Origin: Pseudomonadota bacterium
GTDB lineage: Bacteria; Desulfobacterota; Desulfobacteria; Desulfobacterales; RPRI01
Direction of reading: 5' to 3'
Assembly: GCA_018819005.1 (NCBI GenBank)
Contig: JAHJQU010000029.1
Location: 1-11,832 of the forward strand
DNA length: 11,832 nucleotides
Program-made: the position numbers and the translations under genes
Shown: one piece after another, positions 6,753 through 11,832 of the stretch
Numbering within the stretch: the stretch's first letter is position 1
Layout: every line of letters begins with the position of its first letter
The notes under the pieces: generated by a model
Seen by the model: the letters and a program-made list of their open reading frames with translations, nothing else
What the model was told of the DNA's origin: nothing
Database searches by the model: none

Positions 6753-7037
6753 TTGGAGCAGAAAAAGGAGAAAACGCATGAGCTCAACATTAAGGCCTTT
6801 TCGCTGGCTTGCGGCATCATTTGGGGACTAGGACTGTTTTGCCTTACTTGGTGGATTATCGCATTTGATGGGGCTACAGGGGAACCCACCCTCATCGGCA
6901 GGCTGTACCGTGGTTATACGATCTCACCTATCGGAAGCGCCATAGGGTTAATATGGGTGTTTTTCGATGGCCTGATTGGAGGTGCAATATTTGCTTGGCT
7001 CCACAATAAGATAACTGATTCCGCAGAGTCCAAGTAG
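6753..7037 (+). CDS. Holin-like small membrane protein, start codon region disturbed
   Basis: A protein of about 85-94 residues with two strong hydrophobic segments (ACGIIWGLGLFCLTWWIIAF and IGLIWVFFDGLIGGAIFAWL) joined by a conserved-looking loop, GEPTLIGRLYRGYTISPIGS. It resembles a family of small chromosomal proteins usually labelled bacteriophage holin in sulfate reducers; that label rests on topology, not demonstrated lysis. The only in-frame start is TTG 6753, with no ribosome-binding site. A textbook site AAGGAG (6765-6770) sits 7 nt before an ATG at 6778, but that ATG is one base out of frame with the protein. The family N-terminus (M-x-LN-x-KAF) would be restored by one extra base just after that ATG. 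The gene may therefore be freshly frameshifted, or the sequence may have a 1-base error. Confidence 0.65.
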   Translation: MEQKKEKTHELNIKAFSLACGIIWGLGLFCLTWWIIAFDGATGEPTLIGRLYRGYTISPIGSAIGLIWVFFDGLIGGAIFAWLHNKITDSAESK

Positions 7038-7063
7038 TCACGAGAATCATTTTCATGGCAATA

Positions 7064-7501
7064 TCATTTTTTTGTCGGGTCAATTATAAGAACGGCAGGT
7101 TTCCCGGCTTCAAGCTTCTCAGCGCTTACAACTCTTTTATCCTCATCATAGCACACTCTTAATCTAACTTTGTCTTTTCCGACCGAGGCTTCTGCCGGGT
7201 TTGTTAATGTTTCACTTATGCCAAGCGTTCCGATTGCCAGTATGCTGTAACCAACTGCCCGCAGATATTTATAGCCTCCCGACCCTTCTACAAAACTGAA
7301 CAAATCACATCTGTTGCTTTCAGTTGCCGGCAGAGGAGTGCCAAGTTCGGCAATAACTAAATCACGTTCGGTACCATTCTTAAGTACATTAAAGTCCTTA
7401 GGGGTTTCTTTGTTTAAAGCTCTGGATGCGGCACATCCGCTTAACAAAAGTACGAAAAGAAAGCAACTTGCAATCAAGATATTTCTTTTGAAAATTTTCA
7501 T
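7064..7501 (-). CDS. Lipoprotein with BamE/SmpA-like region
   Basis: A 145-residue exported lipoprotein. The N-terminus has lysines followed by the hydrophobic stretch ILIASCFLFVLLL and the lipobox LSGC, giving lipidation at Cys23. The segment FNVLKNGTERDLVIAELGTP (about residues 38-57) has the look of the SmpA/OmlA (BamE-type) fold, where a short helix pair starts with G-x-x-(R/K)-x-x-V-x-x-x-LG-x-P. A Gly/Ala-rich hydrophobic stretch (YLRAVGYSILAIGTLGISE) follows, then a short C-terminal strand region. ATG 7501 has an AGGGGC site a few bases upstream on the minus strand. It faces the holin-like gene convergently, with 26 bp between them. The specific function is unknown. Confidence 0.8.
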   Translation of the reverse strand: MKIFKRNILIASCFLFVLLLSGCAASRALNKETPKDFNVLKNGTERDLVIAELGTPLPATESNRCDLFSFVEGSGGYKYLRAVGYSILAIGTLGISETLTNPAEASVGKDKVRLRVCYDEDKRVVSAEKLEAGKPAVLIIDPTKK

Positions 7502-7593
7502 AAAATGCCCCTAATTTCATTATTGCCTCGGTGATTAAATATCTTAACGATAAGGTCTAACTACCATCAGTGTAACAAACTTTCCGGATCCTC

Positions 7594-7664
7594 GCTAACA
7601 AAATGCTGGGATGACGCCTTACCCAATAATAACGTCATTCCCGGCAGGTTGTTAGCCGGAATCC
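7594..7664. repeat. Long imperfect hairpin, REP-like
   Basis: The 8 bp arms GCTAACAA (7594-7601) and TTGTTAGC (7649-7656) are perfectly complementary. After a 2 x 2 internal loop, 7604-7616 pairs with 7633-7646 through 13 bp with one bulge and one G-T pair, leaving a 16 nt loop. The right half (GTCATTCCCGGCA, then TTAGCCGGAATCC to 7664) also forms its own ATTCCGGC/GCCGGAAT palindrome and matches a type of dispersed intergenic repeat common in this group of bacteria (from memory). The remainder of the 7502-7770 gap holds no gene that I can see. Confidence 0.6.
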
Positions 7665-7748
7665 ATTGTTGCTTCGTGATCACATGACACAACGGTGTTG
7701 AAAATTAACTATTTAACCACCGGAGCAATATTCAACCAAAAATCTGCT

Positions 7749-7768
7749 TCATTATTGTTGTATAATGA
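7749..7768 (-). terminator. Weak hairpin after the caspase-like gene
   Basis: The perfect 7 bp inverted repeat TCATTAT/ATAATGA with a 6 nt loop begins 2 bp after the stop codon of the minus-strand caspase gene. A run of five T lies 6 nt beyond it on that strand. The stem is AT-rich, so any termination would be weak. Confidence 0.4.
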
Positions 7769-7770
7769 TG

Positions 7771-9339
7771 TTATTTTACATCCCTCACCGGTAAGACCCG
7801 TGAATATGATTTCCTGACTTTCAATACCCACTGGGTTTGATCTTTTAAAAAGACGTAATTTGCCGCAATATTTCCATCGTTATCACTTGACCAGAGACAA
7901 CAGGCGGATAAATCAAGAAGAGAAGTGATCTGGAATGACCCGAATACGCTAGCGCCCTCAAGATTCTCTAATTCTTTTAAAGTAGGTATCCGCCAGTCGG
8001 TATAGCCACCAATATCATAAGTTCTGCAGAATATTTCAGCTTGGTGCCAATCAATATCAGCGCCGTTGTCAGTATCTGCCCACATAAGACCTGTTTCCAA
8101 GTCGTGTACCGTCCCATCCGCAAGCACAAAGCGATCACGAACTGTTACCTGGCCTGAAGACGGATCAATTTTTTTGTCTTTGTCATTAATGGCAAATTTG
8201 GCTATTTCTGAAAAGGCGGATTTAATTGAGGAAAAAGGGTTATCCTCTTCCATTTTCCCGGCAGCTTTCTGCTTATATTTTGTCTGACCAGTTTCAGGGA
8301 GGACAGCAGGTCCGTCGGCTCGTTTCTGCTCGACGGGCAATTGTTTATCCCTTAATCTGGCTAACTTAAGTTCTGCATGTTTTACAAATTTTCCTTGCGG
8401 ATATGCATCAATGAAGAGTTGGATTTCAGAGCAATTGTCGGAGTCTTTGATCAGCTTCCACATCTCTTCTTCCGGGCTGAGTTCATGGGGTGTTGCCGCA
8501 GCTTGAGGGGCAGATACGTTTTTTTCCGGTTCTATTCCTGAAAAATAAAAATTGCCGGTCAACGAAGAAACTTCAAAAGGGGTCTGCTGGTTATTTGTAT
8601 CTGCCTGCACGCCTGTCCGAACCCTGCGCATCATTTGACCAACTTCCAAGTTCGGGACGCTGATTTGCTCCAAAAGGTGTTTGGTGAATATCCCGTTTTT
8701 TCCGTCTCCATCAGCTGCGACACTGCCTGGTGCAGTTGTGAAAGAAATTATCGAACCTTTTGGGGCATCCATGGGGGCAAGTCCCATCTGAACAGAGCGG
8801 AAACTGCTGGCAAAGGGATTATTTCGACAGGCATCGAGAAAAACCATATTCAAATCATTACCGGCAATATGCATCTTATTGAGAACAATATTGACATTTA
8901 TTGATTCATATTGGACATCTTCTTCCATTTCAATTTGCGCACCAATCGGAATTAAATAATTATAACCATTTACCTGCATGCCATGACCGGCAAAGTAAAA
9001 AAGGCCTGCCCCACTGCCTTTTAACCTGTTGCCGAACATGCTGATCTCCTTCCCCATTTCCTTTCTGGTAGCATCAATTAATAGAGTAACATGAAACTTT
9101 TTTTTCTGAAGGAGTTTGGCAATATCACTGGCATCGTTAACCGGATTTTTCAAAGGAGCGGTCTTGTAATTACTATTGCCGATTACCAGGGCATAGCGAG
9201 GTTGTTCAGACTGATTGCGACCGGACTTTGGAATCAGGTCAATACCTCTCTGCGCTTGACTGTTAAAAAAGGCGTAGAAGGTCAGAACTGAACAGAAAAA
9301 GATGACTTTATTGATATTGATAAAGTATTGCTTTCTCAT
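7771..9339 (-). CDS. Exported caspase-like (C14) protease with C-terminal DUF1566 domain
   Basis: A 522-residue protein. Residues 1-29 form a signal peptide (MRKQYF then a hydrophobic core, ending NSQA), so it is exported. Residues 47-268 are a caspase-fold domain: RYALVIGNSNYK, the catalytic His119 in YFAGHGMQ and Cys171 in FLDACRNNPF, both intact, followed by ISFTTAPGSVA. Residues 290-332 (W-x-x-I-x-x-S... FIDAYPQGKFVKHAELKLARL) are the short helical repeat often found after bacterial caspase domains. A charged linker leads to a DUF1566/Lcl_C domain at 405-520 (HDLETGLMWA, YTDWRIPTLKELENL, LWSSD, VLPVRD). The frame is open to a GTG at 9405, but ATG 9339 gives the clean signal peptide and fits the promoter, so I choose it. 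No Shine-Dalgarno precedes it. Likely a periplasmic or surface orthocaspase; its substrate is unknown. The gene stands alone. Confidence 0.9.
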   Translation of the reverse strand: MRKQYFININKVIFFCSVLTFYAFFNSQAQRGIDLIPKSGRNQSEQPRYALVIGNSNYKTAPLKNPVNDASDIAKLLQKKKFHVTLLIDATRKEMGKEISMFGNRLKGSGAGLFYFAGHGMQVNGYNYLIPIGAQIEMEEDVQYESINVNIVLNKMHIAGNDLNMVFLDACRNNPFASSFRSVQMGLAPMDAPKGSIISFTTAPGSVAADGDGKNGIFTKHLLEQISVPNLEVGQMMRRVRTGVQADTNNQQTPFEVSSLTGNFYFSGIEPEKNVSAPQAAATPHELSPEEEMWKLIKDSDNCSEIQLFIDAYPQGKFVKHAELKLARLRDKQLPVEQKRADGPAVLPETGQTKYKQKAAGKMEEDNPFSSIKSAFSEIAKFAINDKDKKIDPSSGQVTVRDRFVLADGTVHDLETGLMWADTDNGADIDWHQAEIFCRTYDIGGYTDWRIPTLKELENLEGASVFGSFQITSLLDLSACCLWSSDNDGNIAANYVFLKDQTQWVLKVRKSYSRVLPVRDVK

Positions 9340-9345
9340 GGCGGG

Positions 9346-9374
9346 ATTATATGAAAAGGGACTTTGTGTGTCAA
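9346..9374 (-). promoter_or_regulatory. Consensus sigma-70 promoter of the caspase-like gene
   Basis: On the minus strand, TTGACA (9374-9369) and TATAAT (9351-9346) both match consensus exactly and are separated by exactly 17 bp. Only 6 bp lie between TATAAT and the ATG at 9339, so the predicted start of transcription falls on or within a base or two of the A of that ATG. The mRNA would be leaderless, which agrees with the missing Shine-Dalgarno. The sequence match is direct; leaderless expression is inferred. Confidence 0.8.
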
Positions 9375-9406
9375 TAGGAGTTTGACCACATAGGAGTTTG
9401 ACCACA
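9375..9406 (-). repeat. 16 bp perfect tandem duplication upstream of the -35 box
   Basis: Two identical 16 bp units, TAGGAGTTTGACCACA on the plus strand (9375-9390 and 9391-9406), abut the -35 hexamer of the caspase promoter. On the transcribed strand each reads TGTGGTCAAACTCCTA. Paired direct sites in the position of an activator or UP element could regulate the promoter, or this could be a recent slippage duplication. Confidence 0.7.
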
Positions 9407-9648
9407 GAATAGATATGTCACAAGATGATCATTGTCAGAAGAAGAAATAGTGAATATTTCCTGACTCTGCCGGATTGTGGAGGAAGTTACACGTAACAAA
9501 AGCCAATAACTGATTTTTCAAGATCGCCAAACCACCGGATTCGCTGTTCCCACCTACAACTAAGAGATGTTATTAATCGTAGGCTTCGCTGCTCGAGTCG
9601 GCACTGGCTCCCCAGTATGGATGAAGTTGGGCACTGGGAATTGCTATT
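9407..9648. other. Intergenic, no recognisable gene
   Basis: About 240 bp with no convincing reading frame on either strand. An 8 bp direct repeat GGCACTGG occurs at 9600-9607 and 9630-9637, and small inverted words (CCTAC/GTAGG, GTTAC/GTAAC) are present. Nothing else is interpretable. Confidence 0.4.
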
Positions 9649-9705
9649 ATTTAACGCCATAAATCAGCGGGGCATCAACGCATCCGCTGATTTAATTTGT
9701 TAGAC
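9649..9705 (+). other. attC-like integron cassette recombination site (solitary)
   Basis: A 57 bp element with the layout of a minimal attC site. The left end ATTTAAC (9649-9655) fits RYYYAAC and the right end GTTAGAC (9699-9705) fits GTTRRRY. These ends pair with each other (TTTAAC/GTTAGA, one G-T). Next comes a 5 nt/5 nt unpaired spacer (GCCAT and AATTT), then a perfect 10 bp inner stem AAATCAGCGG (9661-9670) with CCGCTGATTT (9684-9693) and a 13 nt apex. Order and sizes match R box, unpaired spacer, L box and terminal loop. AATTTGTTAGAC closely resembles the right end of known aadA-type attC sites. No integron integrase, second clear attC or cassette ORF ending at it is visible. I see no extrahelical base in the inner stem, which is a weakness. 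Confidence 0.5.
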
Positions 9706-9768
9706 CAAATTCACCCTTAAAGTTGAGGATGTTTCCAACAGTTTCACTGTTACTCAGAACATTTTTTC

Positions 9769-9797
9769 TTGACCTCTAAAACCCGATCTTTTATGAT
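9769..9797 (+). promoter_or_regulatory. Sigma-70-type promoter for the FabH-like gene
   Basis: TTGACC (9769-9774) and TATGAT (9792-9797), each one mismatch from consensus, are separated by 17 bp. This predicts a start near 9804 and a leader of about 90 nt before ATG 9895. It lies beyond the attC-like site, so the gene has its own promoter. The leader is A/T-rich, with no evident riboswitch or hairpin. Confidence 0.6.
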
Positions 9798-9894
9798 CCT
9801 TCAATTACTTTGCAATATTCAGAAACTTTATCTTATCAATTACAGATTAAAAAACCGTTAATAAACAGCCAACAAAGACAACGAATTAAATACT

Positions 9895-10902
9895 ATGAAA
9901 CGATCAATTATAAAAAGCACCGGCAGGTATGTACCCGATAGACATGTCACAAACGAAGAGTTAGCCGGATTGATGGACACATCAAATGAATGGATTGTTC
10001 AACGCACAGGTATCGAAGCCAGGTACTGGGTCAGGGAAGGTGAGGATATCGGGACCTCGGATCTTGCATATGAGGCTTCAATTATTGCATTACAAAGAGC
10101 GAACTGGAATCCGGAGGACCTGGATTTAATTGTATTTGCAACCATGACACCCGATGTGAACGTGCCGGGTTCGGGGGCATTTCTGCAAAACCGGCTGGGT
10201 GATAAAAACATACCTGCTCTCGATATCCGTCAGCAATGCACCGGGTTTCTGCATGGACTGGAGATCTGCGATGCTTATATCAGGAGCGAAAAAGCACAGA
10301 AGATCCTTTTGGTAGGGGCTGAATTCCAAAGCCGGTACCTGGAGCTGACAACCGAAAACCGTGATACAGCGGTGATTTTTGCCGATGGCGCCGGTGCTGT
10401 TTGCATTGAAGCTGTTGAAACCAGTGAGGAAGTTGGAATCATAACATCGATTCTCCATGCCGACGGAAAATATTCAGGGGCATTGCGTGCTGGATTACCT
10501 GCTCGAAAATCCGGGCCGGCTATTAGTCCCACCGTAATACAAAACAAGGAACATTTTCCTTATATGGATGGAAAAACCGTATTCAAACTGGCTGTGACCC
10601 GCCTGCCAAAGGTAACAGAGGAGCTATTGGCAAAAGCAAACATGAAAATTGAAGACCTGAATATGATTATCCCCCATCAGGCAAACCTGAGAATAAACGA
10701 AGCCTTCAGGGAACGGCTGAACATCCCGGAAGAAAAAATGTATAACAATATTCAACGATATGGGAATACAACTGCGGCAACCATTCCGATTGCACTTGAC
10801 GAACTCATGGAAAAAAACATGCTGAAACCAAAGGACACCATCATGCTCATCGGTTTAGGAGCGGGATTGACCTGGGGTGGCGTGATCTATAAGATGATAT
10901 AA
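9895..10902 (+). CDS. FabH-type 3-oxoacyl-ACP synthase III
   Basis: A 335-residue thiolase-fold condensing enzyme of the ketoacyl synthase III family, which joins an acyl-CoA starter to malonyl-ACP. The triad is complete: Cys115 in RQQCTGFLHG, His261 in IPHQANLRI and Asn291 in YGNTTAATIP. The N-terminal GRYVPDRHVTNEEL and WIVQRTGIEARY and the C-terminal GLGAGLTWGG are also typical. It is monocistronic, without plsX, fabD or acpP beside it, so it may be an accessory starter-unit or secondary-lipid synthase rather than the housekeeping FabH; the sequence alone cannot tell. No Shine-Dalgarno is visible before ATG 9895, where the upstream sequence is A-rich. This is unlike the strong sites of talC and of the small gene at 11174, and could hint at transfer from a lineage with A-rich start regions. 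That last point is speculation. Confidence 0.92.
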   Translation: MKRSIIKSTGRYVPDRHVTNEELAGLMDTSNEWIVQRTGIEARYWVREGEDIGTSDLAYEASIIALQRANWNPEDLDLIVFATMTPDVNVPGSGAFLQNRLGDKNIPALDIRQQCTGFLHGLEICDAYIRSEKAQKILLVGAEFQSRYLELTTENRDTAVIFADGAGAVCIEAVETSEEVGIITSILHADGKYSGALRAGLPARKSGPAISPTVIQNKEHFPYMDGKTVFKLAVTRLPKVTEELLAKANMKIEDLNMIIPHQANLRINEAFRERLNIPEEKMYNNIQRYGNTTAATIPIALDELMEKNMLKPKDTIMLIGLGAGLTWGGVIYKMI

Positions 10903-10994
10903 CCGCTTTTCCTAAAGATAACCCATTTCACATTATCAGTTAGTAAAATGTGCAAATAACATCCCACTTTCCGCAGAAAATCGCAAGGTTTCGA

Positions 10995-11174
10995 TCACTC
11001 ATGACCCGCAAGGAGTTCCGGCTTGAACTCGAATTGACATTTACAGGATTCGCACTCTGCATTTTTGTCTTTTTCTTCATCGCACAGCTTAACCTTGACG
11101 CTGAAGCATTTGGGGCATTTTAAGTTCATCATCATTTCCTGCAGCCTGCAGATCTGTTTACATGAAAGCTTCAT
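10995..11174 (-). CDS. Small Cys-rich, zinc-ribbon-like protein (59 aa)
   Basis: A 59-residue minus-strand gene with an excellent ribosome-binding site, AAAGGAG, 6 nt before ATG 11174. The protein begins MKLSCKQICRLQEMMM and contains KCPKCF near residue 20 and ECESCKCQFEF near residue 41. It has eight cysteines in all (5, 9, 20, 23, 31, 41, 44, 46). The CPxC...CxxC spacing and following F-x-F are like short zinc-ribbon domains of the MJ0042 type, suggesting metal binding. No membrane segment or signal peptide is present. It is flanked by fabH-like and yeeE genes but shares no obvious operon with either. Its function is not known to me. The start context and codon-level coherence make it a likely real gene. 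Confidence 0.75.
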   Translation of the reverse strand: MKLSCKQICRLQEMMMNLKCPKCFSVKVKLCDEEKDKNAECESCKCQFEFKPELLAGHE

Positions 11175-11560
11175 GACAATCTCCTTTCAATTTGGTTTTA
11201 ATTATGAAAACGATTTTATTTCTTGGACCTAATTTGCTGATGGATACATATTCATGGGAGTGGTAATTACCGTAATAAACCCCAATTTACCGTATTGTGG
11301 TCATGGGGTCAAGTTAACGTTAGTAGGCCCCGTTTCACATTGTCTATTATTACAAATTTTAAATAACCTCCCGCTATTCAATTTGCGTTATTTTTTTTAG
11401 ACCCGATTTCCGTTGATTATTTTGAATACTGCCCTTTTCCACCCTAAAAGCTCGATATAGGACCAAAATAACGGTGTTTTTTTAGCTGTTATTTAATAGC
11501 TACAAGTAGTTGGCTTGGCCCGGCCCTGTTCGACTGCCGGTTCGATCAAATCATTACGAT
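11175..11560. other. AT-rich intergenic region
   Basis: About 385 bp without a supported gene. It contains T-runs and an inverted pair AAATAAC (11466-11472) / GTTATTT (11488-11494), which could act as a weak stop for the yeeE-like transcript on the minus strand. It also contains GGGGTCAAGTTAACGTTAG near 11306, a sequence style often seen at edges of REP or transposon relics. None of these is firm. Confidence 0.35.
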
Positions 11561-11832
11561 TTACAACTTTTTCTTCTCAAACCAGAAAAACAAAGTGATT
11601 ATTCCCACCCAAAATATCGGAACTATTACCCACTGCGAAATACCCAGTGCTTCCGGCAATCCGAGTTTTCCGAAATCTTTCCACGCAAGAACTGTAGATT
11701 TAAGGAAGGGGTAGAGCTCTGCATAGAATGCTGCCCCCACCACCATACCTATTATGGCAAACACTGCATGCCAGCGACCTTCGCCCAAAGCGCCCAGGGA
11801 TGTGCCAGGGCAGAAGCCCATGATCGCCCATC
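11561..11832 (-). CDS. YeeE/YedE family transporter, C-terminal part
   Basis: The frame is open to the end of the window, so the 5' part of the gene is missing; about 90 codons are visible. The segment WAIMGFCPGTS carries the conserved GFCPGT motif of the YeeE/YedE (Sulf_transp) family, whose Cys residues pass thiosulfate or related sulfur species across the inner membrane. Two further hydrophobic segments follow (AVFAIIGMVVGAAFYAELY and WVIVPIFWVGIITLFFWF), and the protein ends with the charged tail EKKKL. Position within the protein suggests the usual two-repeat or half-size architecture, but this cannot be settled here. A sulfur-uptake role is inferred from the family and fits a sulfur-metabolising host. 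Confidence 0.87.
   Translation of the reverse strand, partial: WAIMGFCPGTSLGALGEGRWHAVFAIIGMVVGAAFYAELYPFLKSTVLAWKDFGKLGLPEALGISQWVIVPIFWVGIITLFFWFEKKKL

Noticed and set aside
7594..7656. Calling the left long hairpin a true attC site
   Set aside because: The outer 7-mers each miss the RYYYAAC/GTTRRRY consensus at one position, the unpaired spacer is only 2 nt, and the right half matches a REP-like dispersed repeat type.
9339..9405. N-terminal extension of the caspase-like protein from GTG 9405
   Set aside because: The extra 22 codons are formed by the 16 bp tandem repeat and promoter boxes and would spoil the signal peptide.
9627..9645. Possible sigma-54 promoter (GGCAC...TTGCT) upstream of the attC-like site
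   Set aside because: The GG to GC distance is 11 bp instead of the required 10, and no gene follows at a sensible distance.
10903..10960. A second attC after the FabH-like gene (GTTAGTA at about 10940)
   Set aside because: GTTAGTA does not fit GTTRRRY and no pairing left arm is found.

Overview
The window is bacterial, with moderate G+C, and most likely comes from a Desulfobacterota (sulfate-reducer type) chromosome. Three things support this, all by inference: the DapL route to diaminopimelate (DAP), dispersed MITE-like repeats ending in CTTCGTAAAAA, and the mix of YHS, YeeE/YedE and holin-like small membrane proteins. No rRNA or taxon-specific marker is present, so the assignment is tentative.

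Left half (1-5762, all + strand) is housekeeping. lysA (5' end outside the window), dapF and dapL form a lysine/peptidoglycan block: DapL makes LL-DAP, DapF epimerises it to meso-DAP, and LysA decarboxylates that to lysine. folK (folate) follows, overlapping a small membrane-anchored YHS protein by ATGA, then a short-type transaldolase and pgsA (phosphatidylglycerophosphate synthase). Two copies of a ~150 bp MITE-like repeat lie in opposite orientation, one between lysA and dapF and one between the transaldolase gene and pgsA.

Middle (5763-6110): a promoter, tRNA-Gly(GCC), tRNA-Cys(GCA) and a terminator-like hairpin. The order pgsA, tRNA-Gly, tRNA-Cys matches the E. coli arrangement, but the tRNA-Leu that follows there is absent. 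Beyond the tRNAs the chromosome becomes accessory in character.

Right half (6110-11832) has loosely packed, mixed-strand genes: a decayed C-terminal piece of sucrose synthase, a holin-like two-helix protein with a disturbed start, a lipoprotein, a long hairpin repeat, an exported caspase-like protease with a C-terminal DUF1566 domain, an attC-like 57 bp hairpin, a stand-alone FabH-type ketoacyl synthase, a previously uncalled 59-aa Cys-rich protein, and the C-terminal end of a YeeE/YedE transporter. The caspase gene has a fully consensus sigma-70 promoter placed so that transcription should start at or very near its ATG, with a 16 bp tandem duplication directly upstream.

No complete new multigene system is visible. 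The best leads are the caspase-DUF1566 gene with its unusual promoter, the attC-like hairpin beside it, and the gene debris beyond the tRNA-Cys gene.
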